The notes beneath the pieces were generated by a model. That model did no database searches. It worked only from the letters and a program-made list of their open reading frames with translations, and had not been told where the DNA came from. This document shows positions 1 to 12,893 of a DNA stretch of 64,000 nucleotides, one piece after another (position 1 is the stretch's first letter; each line of letters opens with the position of its first letter). Source of the stretch: Akebia trifoliata (lineage: Eukaryota; Streptophyta; Magnoliopsida; Ranunculales; Lardizabalaceae); assembly GCA_017979445.1 (NCBI GenBank), contig CM030715.1, forward strand, positions 15,939,602-16,003,601, given 5' to 3'. Position numbers and translations under genes: made by a program.

Positions 1-170
1 ATCTCGTACCTATATGGTATATCAAACCAAGTCACCACATACCATTTGATTGTGTATGCTCAAAATGCATATATAGGTGTACTTAGGCAAGGACGACAAG
101 AGAAATTACATTGCACATAATAAATCTAGAGTCTAGCACCCTTCCTGTAGGTCATGATCCGAACTTATGA
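1..170 (+). repeat. Tat leader segment, repeated at about 31876-32045
   Basis: This stretch aligns by eye with 31876-32045; both contain the phrase atatcaaaccaagtcacca and end in a shared block around gagtctag and taggtca. It is 5' untranslated leader of copy H. The match resumes at about 2236-2734 against 32050-32400, which shows that 171-2235 is an insertion in H. Confidence 0.8.
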
Positions 171-560
171 TGTAATGACCTAAAATTTGAACACATATCT
201 TGAGATTAGATTGTAAGTTTTAATTCAGTAAATTTTGAGTTTATTTTAATAACTTACAAGTTTGATTTTTGATTTATTAATATTTTAGAAAATCCATCAT
301 CGTCAATAGTACAGAAGGGTCAAGAAATATACATTAGCCTCTAAGCACGTCTTAATCAGAAGTCGATCGAAAAATTATAAAATCCTCGAGTTTCACATCT
401 AGTATTTACCAAATAGGTAAAAGAAAATTTTAGAGAAATAATTTAAAAAATTTAATCACACCATTAACATCATATCGAAAAATTAACCAAAATGATTATA
501 AAATTATGAAAATCAGAATTCGAAAAAAAATTCAAAAATGACCATTTCGTCCCATTTGGG

Positions 561-568
561 TATAAATA
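561..568 (+). promoter_or_regulatory. TATA box of the inserted LTR-like sequence
   Basis: TATAAATA lies about 390 bp after the presumed LTR start, in a context common for retrotransposon LTR promoters. Position and motif only. Confidence 0.45.
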
Positions 569-1883
569 GGAAACTTAAAGAAAAATTTGTTTCTTTCTTA
601 TTTTCTTCCCTTAATCTAATATAATCCCATTTTTCTTTCATGTTCCAACTTAGATCTAATATGATAGATTAAAATTTGAGGCTTGACAAAGAAGAAGAAA
701 AGATTCACTACGACGAAAGCTTCAATTTGAGCCAAAGAAATTTGATATTTATTAACGTGAAACTCAAGATAATTCCCAGATCTAGTGGCATAGAGGTTGA
801 TCCGATAGTCTTTGAAGAAGGAAAAGATTGTAACTTTAGCGAGGGCTTTACTTTGATCCAAGAATTTTCATTGTTAGTTGGGTGAACGATTTTGTATTCG
901 GACGGCCACGATCATCTCAAGCTGATTTTCAATCCAATCATTCATTAAATGAGCAAATCAAGTAGAATGCCTTCTCTTCTATCTTTTAGATTCAAAATAT
1001 TCATAGAAAATTCATTTGATCTTAAATGTTGTTATTATTTTTTCAATTATTAATTGATTCATTAATTTTATGCATTTTTGAAATAATTAAATCAAAATTC
1101 TTAAATTGGTTTGATAGAGTTTTTTTTCATATGTCATGCTTTTCAAATTCATGATTTGATTACATCAATTGGTGGGGTTTCTTATAGATATTTGATTTAA
1201 ATTATATTTTTAAAAATTGTGGTTGAATTTGAGTCTAAATCGGATTGGAAATTGAAGAAAATGCATTTTTGTTTGTGTTTGTTATACCATCAGTGGCACC
1301 AAATCCTATCGACAGCCATTCTATCGGTGGCACCATCAGAATGATCATTTTACCATTGATAGAATTGTTCATTGAACAAGAACTTACTTGTTTTTTCTAG
1401 TCTTATTTTTATTAAAAATATTTAAGTAAATATTTCATTTACTTTAAGTTCTATAATGAAATTAAGGGATTATCCCCCATTTGTAAACAATGGGAATGTT
1501 TTAAAAATCCTTATCTCAAAGTATCAAAATCTAATTTTTGATTCCAAGAACAAATCATAATTTACGACATTTTCATCAGATTTTGAAATCCCAATATCTT
1601 TTAAAATATCCTGAATAAAGCTATAAAATTTACATGATATCGATACATTTATTCAAGGCTTTCACTACGAAAAATCCTTTTTACATTTGGAGAACTTTGA
1701 AAAATCAAGTTTTCAACACTTGGCCAAATTTTAGAGCTTCCTACAGTTTTAACTATTTATGATTTTAAAATATTTTTTGAATTTTTTCTAATCAACCAAG
1801 ACTTTCTAATGAAATTGGTTGATGCTTTAGAATCGTAAACACTTTCTAGAAAACTATATACTTTAATAAATATGTAGGAAGTT

Positions 1884-2083
1884 AGATGATGGATTGATCG
1901 ATTGATTGATGGATGGATGGATAGTGAGAATATATATTCTCGACTAATTGGTAAGACAATGACTCCAGAAGTATGCGGTGGCTTAGGAGAATACTATTAC
2001 ATTATAAATAAATAATTGGGTATATCTCACACATTCCCACGATCACGTGGAGATATATTGATTGATTGATGGATTGATAGATG
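1884..2083 (+). repeat. Two clusters of GATT/GATG tetranucleotide repeats
   Basis: Clusters at 1884-1922 and 2055-2083 consist of repeated GATT and GATG units, separated by about 130 bp of ordinary sequence. They lie inside the 171-2235 insertion. Confidence 0.7.
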
Positions 2084-2734
2084 AAACTGGAAATCACTAC
2101 CATTGTGTTGTATTTTTAATAAAAAAAATAAATTATTATATATATTATAAATAAAAATTATTTTATTTACTACTAAGGGATTGTCAAAAATCTAGAAAAA
2201 GTGAGGTGTTGCTATATTTCCAAAAGCGATGGGTCAATCTATGATAACATTTGATATTCTATGCTCTTTGGCAGTATGGCATGCCTTAGAACGTGGTATA
2301 ACTTGTTATATTCGAGAATTTCTAATTTTCTTTCTTAAGAGCATGTGTGTTTAAAGGAGATCTTTTTATAATGTAGAGGTAGTCGAAGATCACATGTATT
2401 GCCTTTTGATAGGCTTAGATGCGGCAAGTTCACTTTTTGAACTCTAAATGCTAAGATTAGTAAATGAAAATCTCGTCCACAAAACGATCAAATTTTTTTA
2501 ATCTAATTCAAGGCTATCATATCACTAGGTGTATCAACCCAATAAAAATCCATTTTAGTTATGGCACTGATTCAAAATGACCTTGTCCATCTCGATCTAA
2601 CAATTATTATGGGTCGAGCCATTGAAAACAACATTCAAACATTTTCTTATTCGGGTCTCAACCCATTTCAAAAGAAGAAATAACATTTTTCTAAAAAAAG
2701 AGAAGAATTTTTTTTTACAAAGATCTATTTTTAC

Positions 2735-3903
2735 ATGGACCTTGAAGTACCTTTCTTGTGTCATCTTAGGATGCTAACTACAGGCAACAACCCAATAGAC
2801 CATTTGGTCAAAAATACCATCATGTGGATGCACATCATAGATAAAATAAACTTCAAGAAATTCATATTGAGGTGTACTCTTTACTTTCATGAGTTTGAGG
2901 TAGATTGGAACCTTTTTGCGCTATGGCTAAGCGTTGGAACCCTACATACCTTATTTTTCATATTGGGCATATGCACTTATGTCTTATGCATAAGGAGTAT
3001 TGTGGGATCATGGGGATATCCACTTCAGGACCTTTGACCAAGCCCTCGTTGAAGACATGTTATTCTGGTAAACTTTCCATAGGCCTAGATATCTCAAAAG
3101 AAGAAACCAAGACCCTAGAACATAATGGAAGATTGGATTTAGTACTGTTATTAGGCTTTTATCGCTCTCGTAGCCATCCTATCGATGTAAAATCAAAATC
3201 CTGGTGAGCTACTAGGGATTATCGATTGTATTTAAGAATTTTAGCCCAATGAATATTGACCTTCAAAATTGATGGTTAAACCATCCTAGACTCTTTCATA
3301 GACATAGCTTCCCAACTCTAAGAGAAATCCAACCTCGTGCCTCTCATTTTAGCTGAAATTTTCTTGGGTCTAGATGTCATGAAAATGGTAAAGGAGAAGA
3401 CCTCAAAAGAAGTCCCCACCTACTTTATATGTGGCTTTGTGACCATCTTAAAATTGAGGACATTTCCTCAATTCTCTTGTCTAGGCTGAAATATATTTTT
3501 CAAAAGAAACCTAATAGTGCTTCACAATTAGTTAAGGATTGGAGCAAATGGTTGGATTCCTGTCTCACCCATCATTTTGGTTTGACATGCCCTTGGTGGA
3601 TGATTGACTATCCTGTTCTAGGTACCAAAGGATTATGTTCGTCTGATCAAACTAGAAGAGAGATATTTTTACCAACCTAACTTGATCTTGGAGCAATACA
3701 AAATACCTATAGAGTTTTCTTTGCCCCAACACAAAGCTTTCTTCCCTCTTGAACCATTGACTGAAAAATTAGTACACCTCATTAAAAAAACTTAGAACAA
3801 GTGCATCTTAGTGTTTCTAGAAGGACAAAGAGAATTTAAGGAATCAATTGTTAGAGCCAAGAGGAGCAAACCTGATTACCTTATCAATCCTGATGACCAG
3901 TAA
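2735..3903 (+). pseudogene. Extra ORF1 upstream of gag (plant-mobile-domain-like), broken
   Basis: A coding stretch in several frames, starting at an ATG at 2735. The 2905-3207 frame reads as a WNPTY segment followed by a run on a fixed-spacing IMGI motif. The 3340-3900 part ends in a lysine/arginine-rich tail (RAKRSKPDYL). This pattern resembles the extra ORF of unknown function (DUF7745/plant mobile domain type) that some Tat/Ogre elements carry before gag. Family assignment is by resemblance only. In the related copy at 31490-35590 almost all of this ORF is missing: the sequence passes from the ATG region (32392) straight to the equivalent of about 3940. Frame changes near 2900, 3210 and 3430 make it a pseudogene. 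Confidence 0.55.
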
Positions 3904-4604
3904 AACAAAGCCAAACCTCTATGTAAAAAGTAATTTAAATCAGATCTATTGAAAGTTGTTATTCAATGAAAGCATCATTTGTCTTTATTTTCAATAATTC
4001 AATGAAATTATCTTTTTTTTTTTTAAATAAATTAATCATTACATAAATGAATTATTTAATGGATTGGTGCACCAAATTCATTAACCTCAGGACTTATTAA
4101 AATGCTAACCCTTAACACTGAAATTGATTAAATTCACTTTCGATGGGGTTACAAGGTTATCATTGCACCTAAGCTCAAGCGTCCACTGCCTAAATGGGAT
4201 TGTAGGTTCGGTCGGTTAGAACGAATGTTAGTACCAAGTCAACAATCGAAAATGACTTTATAATCTGAACTCATAGAGATCCGCAAGATTCTGATAGTTT
4301 TCGCCACAAACATAAACAACATAAAGAGCAAGGTAGAGGTGTTAGAATAGATCTCAAAATCAATGGGGAACCCCTCTTGATGATCCAAAGGGAAAAAAGG
4401 TAGAAGGTAGTGCAACTAGACACCCACAAGAAGTTTTTGAACTTGATGGAAATGAAGAACCGATCAATGAAAGTCTTACGTTAACCAATAGAATATCTCA
4501 ACTAGAGACAGTCTTAAAAAATATAAAGTGTATTTGATCAAATTACAGCAGGCATTGAGGCTCTAAATCACATCCCTAAGATTAGTTTACCGAAAAAATT
4601 TACA
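3904..4604 (+). other. H interval between ORF1 and gag
   Basis: Partly non-coding. 3940-4260 aligns with 32440-32760 of the second family copy. 4380-4600 may be decayed gag N-terminus with frameshifts; no clear domain was seen. Confidence 0.6.
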
Positions 4605-5060
4605 ATGCCAAAGATGGAAAAGTTCAGTGGAATAGGCTGCACAAGAACACACCTCAAGGTGTATGTCACTAACATGCTCACTTTGGGCTTCAGTGATGAA
4701 CAGAAGACGTTGCTTTTTCAACGTACTTTGTCAAGATTGATACTGCGATGGCTAGTGTCTCAAGACTTGTCTGTGATTAGAACTTGGGAAAACATGTCAA
4801 AGTTATTATGGCATCAATACAAGTATAGTACTGAAATTGAGACCTCCCAAAAAGATTTAGAAGCAACGAAGCAGAAGAATGGGAAAACTTTTACTGATTT
4901 CATCAATCATTAGAAAGCTAAGGCTGCACAAATGTGGGATATACCTTCAGAAAAGGAACAAGTAGTTATTGTCCTGAAAAATGTTATTCATGGGTAAACA
5001 CAACATCGAGTTGCCCAATACCTACCCACATTTGAGTTGTTGTTACAAGTTGGTAGCCAA
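4605..5060 (+). pseudogene. Tat gag (retrotransposon gag domain)
   Basis: Reads MPKMEKFSGIGCTRTHLK, then a helix-rich stretch with WLVSQDLSVIRTWENM and LWHQYKYSTEI, the usual order of a retrotransposon gag/capsid domain (PKF-G, then L..W, then TW..L, then F..QYKY). Gag would form the cytoplasmic particle that packages element RNA. The frame is open to 4911, then hits TAG, and continues in frame as KAKAAQMWDIPSEKEQ to about 5000. One further stop follows (TAA near 4996). It is therefore inactive. It belongs to copy H and is followed by a proline-rich spacer. Confidence 0.75.
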
Positions 5061-6082
5061 CTAGATGACACTTTTACTTCTGGAATCCTTGTCAACCCTT
5101 CGAATAATAAGTTTAAAAAACCCTTCACCAATTCTAAGCTCAACACCAATCATGTCTACACAGCCAACATGTCTGCTGCCCCGGCTCAATCTCCAATTTG
5201 ACTTACTAGTCAAGCTGGGTCAGGTCAACCTCAAACCCCTCGTCAGTTCACTAGCCTAGGGATACCCTTTATAATGGCTCTCCAAAACATGTTGAAGAAA
5301 AGACTTCTCACCTCCTTTCAACCCCGACTTTTGTCAAATCCTTTATCAGCTTCACACAATCCTAATTTATTTTATGAATTTCTTAAAAACCTTCACCATG
5401 CTATCCAAAATCTCATCGATGCTAGAAAAAGGTCACCATTTCTATCCTTACACAACCAAAAGTTATTACCCACCATCAACCTCCTCAAACCTTGAATATG
5501 GTTTTCGATACTCAATCTTCATTTGACCCAGTCTTTTTCATTCATCCAATCAACTCTGAACTACCTAGTTACCCCCTTGTCGGGATTGCTTTCACCGATG
5601 AAGTCTATACCACCAATTATGAGCCATTCGATCTGACTTTAGATGAAATATATTGTTTATCCCCACACTGTTATGATAACCCCGCATTCACTAGTTACCT
5701 CTTGGCTCAAACGAACCTAGAAAGTCCTTTATCTTTGATAGATGAAGATCCTTATTTATCGAAAAGAATGAGTATTTTCTCATTTTTTGTGACAAAATCA
5801 AACATGTGATTCGAGGGGGGAGAGTTTTCAAACCACCAGAACTTAGAGCCGACAATCCCATAGTCTTAGCAAGAGGAAATATGACATATCATAGTATACC
5901 ACAGAAGAAGATGACGCCACAATTAAACAGTTGAAGAAATCAGACGCAAACATTTCAGTTTGGGGATTGCTCATAGGTTCCATAACACACAAGGAAGTAG
6001 TTCTTAAAGCATAAGCCCAGTTCAAGTCTCCCTTAACACTTCTCCAGATCAATTAACAGATACAGTGGGGGAAACCTATGTG
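5061..6082 (+). pseudogene. Gag-protease spacer of copy H
   Basis: Several frames carry the low-complexity, proline-rich region expected between gag and protease in Tat elements. The open stretch 5492-5809 (105 aa, acidic, tyrosine-rich) is followed at 5850-6060 by a decayed segment reading roughly QLKKSDANISVWGLL, which looks like the conserved block just before Tat proteases. The coding sense is cut at 6082 by the Tekay-like insertion and resumes at 25126. Confidence 0.6.
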
Positions 6083-6087
6083 AAAAA

Positions 6088-8727
6088 TGTGGCATCCCGC
6101 CAAACGTTAACCAAAGCCCCTTGTCAGATCTCGAGGGACAAGGTGGCGCTTCGAAATTTTGGCATGGTCCTCTCTATTTATGTTAGCATTCCAAGGCGTT
6201 CAACCTGCACCTAATAAACGACATACAATCTTGCATATATATAAAATATCACAATAGCGGAAGTCTACATAAATCTAATAACATACGATAGATCAGAGTG
6301 CGGAAGGATAACAAAATATAGAATTATACAACTATTTCCTCACTCTAACAAAAGTCCTAACACTTGATAAAAAAACCCGTAATACTCCTAGACGAATCTG
6401 ACACCATTAGAGGTATAGCCCCAATACTCACCAAGTGACGGACTCTGCTGTCTATCTGACCCACTAGATGATTTTCACTCGTTTTCTACACCTGTCTCAC
6501 CAAGCTTCAGATTTGAAACTAAAAAATAGAGAAGGAAAGGGTGAGTAGCAATGGTTACCTAGTAAGGAAGAAAATAACTTATGCCAATAACCTCTCCTAA
6601 CATGAGCGAATAAACATGCTAAATTATTTTAAAATAAGTAAAATTTTACAGAATAAACTATAATTAACTGGTACATATAGCTAGGGATGAGCAACTAAAC
6701 GTTTTAGAACTTACATTACATTGATCAGCAGTACTCACTATAACATTTTCTTTTTATACAAGGCTAATTGATCAAGTGAAAATATTAAACATGCATTTCA
6801 TTTTATATATCAAAATAAGACAACAGATACATAAGACATAATGATAGAGTAGTGGAATTAGAGAGTTGGAATTCACGACTGAATCGCTCCTAGTCGGGAC
6901 ATGGTGTTTTATAATAAAGATTAGTTCCTAATTTTGTGGCTAGTCGCTGTTTACCACACTTGCGGACCATTTATCCTGCACAGGTTGGCCGTTTGACGTG
7001 ACCGTAAGCAATGGGTCTCTTTTCGATGTGTCAGAACATTCAACTATTATAGATTGTTAGTGATTATTGACTAATCATCTTCATCATGTCTATTAGGCGT
7101 GCATGTGATTCTCAAATATACAAACCATTCGTATACGACTACCTTTACACTACAAGTTCACTGGTAAAGATAGAGAGGAATAAATTGGATTCCAGTTGTG
7201 ACTCCACTCTCATACGCGTCCCATATCATGTATGAGCTTGGTGGTCCCTACCGTATATACCAGGATAGTACACCACTTCGGATCATATGTTACACTATCC
7301 CTTCAAGCATTCACAGACTCTTTAACAGCTCACAAAATAGGTATATATATATATATATATTATTTTCATTTGAAAATAAAAGAGAAATTAACAATACAAG
7401 ATTGAGAATAGATATTCAGTTTCTTACCATGCAACTGTGGCCACCCGCCCTAAAATAACTAATAGAACAGAAAAGTAAATAGTGCCTCGCGGTAACAGAA
7501 AGTAAATAAACATGCAACCAGTAGCATTATCCCTGGATATCCGTTCACCAACCTACACACAACACAATAATGTAAAATGCAGACATCACCCCTCGGGTGT
7601 GACTCTAACATTTTATCGTTGCATGCCCTTTTTTTTCTTTTTTCAGATTTTTACAGTTTTCAATTTCTCAAACAAAATATCCACTTTCTGATATTCATCA
7701 ACTCAATATGAGTTCATTGAATATTAAATTTTTTTTCAACTATAAAATTCATTTTTATCATTTAAATTGAAAATTTATAAAACTTATATCAAAATAGGGT
7801 TCGAGCGATGCACAGGACCCAACTGATCAAAATAACCTGGTGAAATATCTTACTTACATATAATTTATTATAAAATACAATTAAACATATCAAATATGCA
7901 AGTTCTGGTGTGAATTTGAAATAAACAATTGAATTTTATATTTTTAGAAACACATCACAAATTTTTAATAAAATCCTAAATACAATTTTCACAATCTGTG
8001 ATTACTAATAGAAATTGAGAGTTCCTTACAATCTCTGTAGTGAATCTAAGGTAGAAGATCAGTAAACTTTTTTTTTCGTTTCATATGTCGTGGCTGTTTG
8101 GACGAGTTGGGGAAGATGATGAGAAAAAGAATTAAAAATTTTTATTTATATAAATTTTGGGATGAAATCGATATTTTGCCTATTATTTCAATCGACGATA
8201 ATTTGACCATCCGGACTCCAAAATTGACAAATGAATACTTTATTTTATTTAATTTTTCGTTCTGAATATAATAGTTGGTCAATTTCTACAAATTTTGTCT
8301 CTAAAAAAACATTTACATTTTTGGCATGCCCCTAAAATTGAGGTCATTTTCGTTTTTGATGATAATTCGACTTTCTGTGCTAAAAAAATGACAAATAAAC
8401 AGTCCATATTCAATAATTTTTCGTTACGAACCCAATGGTATAATCGAATCTTTATAATTCTTGCTCTAGCAAAAAATTACTATTTTAGCCTGGTCCGACT
8501 CGGTAATCGAGGATTTTGCAATTTTTATGTTCGAACTAGCATTTGAGTGTGTTTATAAGCTAACGTATATTTTTCAATCATTTTGAATCGAATGGTGAGG
8601 TCAGATTTCCTTAAAAATGATCAAAAATCTCGTAAAATTTTACCCCTAAGTCTCACTTTCAAGATTTTCTCAAAATTCCTTTATTTATTTTTCTTCGAGA
8701 TACGAATTGAAAACTCGGGGTTTTACA
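6088..8727 (-). repeat. 3' LTR of the Tekay-like element
   Basis: 2640 bp, pairing over nearly all its length with 22180-25120. On the minus strand it runs from TGTAAAACCCCGAG to GCCACA. It contains about 130 bp (6245-6375) that the other LTR replaces with a TA repeat, and lacks the roughly 345-bp block found at 24083-24427 in the other LTR. The short open frames inside (for example 7198-7458) also occur, diverged, in the other copy and are LTR sequence, not genes. Confidence 0.88.
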
Positions 8728-8742
8728 TTCTCCCCCTTTAAT
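8728..8742 (-). promoter_or_regulatory. Polypurine tract of the Tekay-like element
   Basis: On the minus strand a purine run, AAAGGGGGAGAA, lies directly before the 3' LTR start TGTAAAACC. This is the standard plus-strand priming site and fixes the element's orientation. Confidence 0.8.
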
Positions 8743-9335
8743 AAAAATTTCTTCCTCGAAATTAAAATCATACCTTATCGAGCTTTGTTGCGATTTCACT
8801 AACACGACATGTATAATGAACAACACCTATTTTCAATTACCATATATTTTTAGTCCCAAGCCAATCTCATTTATAACTCGTAAACTTATGTCTCTCATAT
8901 TCCGTCAACCTAACACCTAATTCAAACTCATACTCCAACTAATCCATTATTTGTATAACTCTAAGATAACAATCAATTCACCTTGTATCACTTCCCCACC
9001 AATGTCTATCAACAACAATCTTTTCACATCTTCTCTATTCTTTATCGTTATTTCTCTTATCAATTACACATTCTATTATGTTTTACTCATACTTGCTATG
9101 AATATTACTTTTCAATGCATAGTCTTACCGCAAACACACCACTATCTTTATATTCAATTCAATATTATATTTTCTACTTATTGTGATATTTTATCAAAAC
9201 CTCTGTCATAACCTTTATAATTTAAAATCTTATTTGAGGGGATAAATCCTACATCCCTTCAACTCTAATTCAAGATATATATGTACTTCCCATTCTACCA
9301 TACATCAACCAACCTACACTTTTCCTTCAAACACA
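8743..9335 (-). other. Tekay-like 3' non-coding region
   Basis: AT-rich sequence between the integrase remnant and the PPT. The chromodomain expected in this lineage could not be read. Small open frames at 8951-9211 have no recognisable content. Confidence 0.5.
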
Positions 9336-9445
9336 TCCAATAAATTGTCTTGTAAATTAACTACATGTGAAGGATTTGGCAAATACTTCTTCAGCATGGA
9401 CACGTGGAACACATTGCAAGCTTGCTTGAGCTATGTCGATAGAAT
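9336..9445 (-). pseudogene. Integrase C-terminus of the Tekay-like element
   Basis: The minus strand reads NVFHVSMLKKYLPNPSHVV followed by NLQDNLLDVFEGKV and a stop. This is the hallmark block at the C-terminal end of Tekay/Del integrases, just before the chromodomain. No integrase core, RNase H or RT is found upstream (9446-9780), so most of pol was deleted. Confidence 0.8.
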
Positions 9446-9779
9446 CATTCTGCAAGACACACATTATCTTACTCTATCCCCAAAATTACAACTTCTACTA
9501 ATTATTACTTAAATATCATTGTAATATCGATTAAACCTTATTCATTTAACTTTATCTTACCCACATCACACATATTTTCACTTGCTACATAATCATATCA
9601 CTAGCCTTACAAATCGCACTCGTCTTTTTACACTTTACAACTATTCTAACACCTATATTTTGCAAGTTCTTAAATGATTTTCTAAAAATATCATTCTTTC
9701 ATTGTAAGGCCTCCCAATGGTATAGATAATTTCATTACTTGACCCGTGTCAATAGTTTCTAGCTCTAACAAGTGTACAA

Positions 9780-9970
9780 ACTTTCAGTAGAATTATATGA
9801 TCTAGAGGAACCAGCATTGAATAGAACTTCATTTTTTAATATTATAATTAAAAATCGTACCTTCCAAAACTTCATTAGAGACAGATACTTTCTCTTGGGT
9901 CACAACCCTTACTTGCGACTGTGATAGAGGGCACTCTCTCCTAATATGTCCCACCTGACCACATGTCAAC
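9780..9970 (-). pseudogene. Gag zinc knuckle and protease scrap of the Tekay-like element
   Basis: In one minus-strand frame, 9915-9960 reads CGQVGHIRRECP, the second half of a CCHC nucleic-acid-binding knuckle; a missing base upstream disrupts the first cysteine spacing. About 100 bp downstream a segment reads NAGSSRSY, the position of the aspartic protease motif (normally D-S/A-G). Here the catalytic Asp codon is Asn, so the protease would be dead even without the frameshifts. Confidence 0.6.
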
Positions 9971-10219
9971 AATCATGTCTTCGTAGATCTCTGTGAAGTG
10001 GGCAATTGGTGGACTAGACTCTGAACCTGCCTTGTTGGTTCCTTTGGCCCTGCTAGCATCATTAGAGCTCCAACTGCTTTCAATGATGGGGGAACCCTAC
10101 AACTCAGTAGTGAAGGAATTCTATATTATGGATACATTGATCCGGAGGAGATTGGCCTCGAATAGATTGACCTCTTGCCTGAACCTGATCTGGGAGGAAA
10201 AAAAGTCTAAGGTCGACTA

Positions 10220-11470
10220 AGTTTCCCTCTGGAGGTTTGTAACTCCATCTCCCCTGGCTCTACCCTCTAAGCTCGATTCATTGTATCTCTATAATTGGAA
10301 GTTTCAATCATTGACGTCCTGGCCCTTACGTAGGGTTATAGTCCTCTAAAGGATTTATGGGCCTTCTATAGATATGTTAGGATAAGCTTGGGTGTATATC
10401 GTGATAACCTAGTGAACATCATATCATAGTTTGTAATCGATAGATTATACTACACTAGTCTCAAAAACTCCTAGTGCTTGATTTCTTGAGCAATCTAAGA
10501 TATAAATCTATCGAGAAGTATCCTCTCGAAGTCTACCCACTCAAATGATCCATCTTTCAATACATTCCTCTCAAAACGTTACTAATGACTGGCATCCCCG
10601 TCCAATTGGAGTGTAGTCACCGTCACCCACTGATCTCTCGTGCACTACATGGCACTCAAAATCTCTCATGTCTTCCAAATCCACTTATTGACCTCAACCG
10701 AATTGAAAAAAAAACTCTCAAATATCGGTGGACGTAATTGTTGGAAATTCTACAACTACATCCCTAGATTTACCTATCTTTTGGACTGGAGAATTCTCTC
10801 ATTCTTCAAAGGCATGACCTGTAGTAGTGGTCCCTGAGGTGAAATAGTATTTACCTCTTACAAAGAGGTCCAGCGATTCCTCATTTCTTGCAATTGTGGT
10901 AGGTTTTGTACAATTTCTCACTTCCGATTACTAGTCTTGTCTGTTCGGGGTGGCACGATTATGTTATCAACTTTATTGAAATCTGGTGACCTTATTGTTA
11001 TCTGAATTGGTTTGTTTAGCATCTTTCTGAGCCACACATCCTTAATTGGTTGACATCGACCCGAACATTGCTCTCCTTTATATCCCGATTTGCCACATTC
11101 ATAACATACCACAACTCTTTTTTCTGATTGATTTAGTAGTATATATTATTGTTTCTTATAAAATTATTCCATCCATTGAGTTGGTATATATATAATCTCG
11201 CTTTTCATGAATGATTATTTTTCCTATGAATTTGTTAATTTTGTAACTGTTTGTCTCTTATTAAATACTAATTGTCTTCCTTCACAGGTTGTGGTGGTTG
11301 TATTATTCATATTTTCTCTCTGGACTTGACATGAGATTCATCCATCTGTCCCATGAATGACATTAACTGTGTTATTAGATCAGTGGTTTGATCTAGAATC
11401 TGTTTCGTCTCTGTTGCGTTTCGACCTTTGCCTCGTCCACTTCTCTCGTTTGTGTTTATCCATAACAAGG
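10220..11470 (-). pseudogene. Degenerate chromovirus gag
   Basis: Reading the minus strand from about 11470: RGKGRNATETKQ, then DLITQLMSFMGQMDE; at 11112-10918 an open 64-aa stretch with CYECGKSGYKGEQC; at 10690-10250 gag-like pieces EVNKWIWKT, DQWVTVTTLQLDGDA and RLSRYTPKL. The order is disturbed (a knuckle-like motif before the capsid-like part) and stops are frequent, so rearrangement is likely. The histidine of the knuckle at 10918-11112 is replaced by tyrosine. Assigned to the Tekay-like element by position and orientation. Confidence 0.55.
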
Positions 11471-11683
11471 CATTTATCAGAATAAGGCCAAAACCGTTCT
11501 TACGTACTATGAATTACTATCGTAGCTTGGAACTTAGAAATGGACTTCATTTTAATTACTAAAAGAATAAACTTATAATCCTATCTTAGGCTTACAAGGC
11601 TCTATAGACTTCTAGACACGGAAGAACTCGTAATTCCAATACGGAACTACTTATGAGTTCGGATACCGAATTCTTAGTGACAC

Positions 11684-12879
11684 TGATGAGACTATCGTTG
11701 TTCTTTTCACCGAAGTTAATAATAATCTTACTTTTTCCTTACTTGTGAGGCAAGTAGGGGATCGAACCCAAGAGAAAGGAGGAATAGAGTTAAGCTAAGA
11801 AGATAAAATTCAAATTAACTAAAAGGAATTAAAACTGTTTTTCTTTGTATTTTTGAACTTATAAGAAGATGTAAAATTACTAAAAAATAAACTAAAGTAA
11901 ATGAAATTAAAAGCAAGTAAACTTATGAAATTAAAACACCATTAGAGGTGGATCTACCTAGAACATGTTGATGAGCAATTTCTAGTTTCCAGCCTTTTTA
12001 TAACTCAATCGTAAGAGCTTGGTGTTAACTCCTTAGATCGGAAAGTTTTGCCAATGAAAGGAAATAAGGGAATATAAACAAAGAAGAATTCTTTGAAAAC
12101 TTCCTACTACCAATTATTTAGTTTAAGCATACTTTATCTTGATTTAATCTAAGCATAAAGTATCTATATTAAGAATAAAAGGTGCAAGAAACTTAAAGAG
12201 AACTCATAAGCATTTTAAATAAAAGAAAGGCATGAAATTAGAAATAACACAATAACTTGCTCTAGGCTTTTTCACTCTCCAATGAAGGGGAACTTAGCCT
12301 AATGTCATTGCAAGAGAGGGAAGATAAGAGATGAAATAACTTTTCTTCATTTCATGGAGAAACTTACAACTTCTTCTTCTTCTACTTCTTACAAGACTAT
12401 TTAGCTAAAAGAAAATAACTAGAAAATGAAAATATAAAAAATAAGATAATAGGTTAAGAGCCTTAGATTAAAGGAGTCTTGGATAAGAGAATCAAGATGG
12501 GACCCTTTTTCTAGAGTTTGAGGCTCTATTTATAGAGAAAAATGTGTGTAGAAGAGTCTAAGAGTAGTCTCCACTTTTCTTTGCACAAAAAGACAAAAGA
12601 AGAGAATATGAATTAAGGATTAGGGCATTCCAAAGTGAGCCCAAATACTTTTGCCTTGAGATTTTAATTCCAAATTGTTGATTTTCTGCACAAGAAACAT
12701 ACGTAATTAGATTTATCTAGTAAATAAATTTATTTATATATATTTAAGCCTAATTAACATGCAACATGGTGTTTTGAGGCTTATCATGATTATTACCTTA
12801 ATATGGAAAAATAGGTACAAAAATCAAGATATATATCTGAAAAATATGTGTATAATTGAGTGTTTGGAGACACTCATCA
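11684..12879 (-). repeat. 3' LTR of the Athila element
   Basis: 1196 bp, matching 20862-22075 almost throughout. On the minus strand a TATA-type box (TATAAATAG) lies near 12526-12535; in the other LTR the same site reads with a substitution. Confidence 0.92.
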
Positions 12880-12893
12880 CACCCCCAAACTTA
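12880..12893 (-). promoter_or_regulatory. Polypurine tract of the Athila element
   Basis: The minus strand reads AGTTTGGGGGTG directly before the LTR start TGATGAG. This is the usual Athila plus-strand primer site. Confidence 0.8.

Larger units (their letters stand above)
171..2235 (+). mobile_element. Insertion into the H leader, probably a solo LTR
   Basis: The homology between 1-170 and 31876-32045 breaks at 170 and resumes near 2236, so about 2.06 kb is extra here. The inserted DNA starts with TGTAATGACC, a typical LTR start, and has a TATA box at 561-568. No coding domain was recognised. The right boundary is uncertain by a few tens of bases because no clean target duplication was found (left candidate TATGA at 166-170). 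Whether it is a solo LTR or a short non-autonomous element is open. Confidence 0.5.

Noticed and set aside
7198..7458. 86-codon frame, with a diverged twin at 23241-23450
   Set aside because: The two are the same position in the paired LTRs of the Tekay-like element, so the duplication is the LTR pair and not a gene family.
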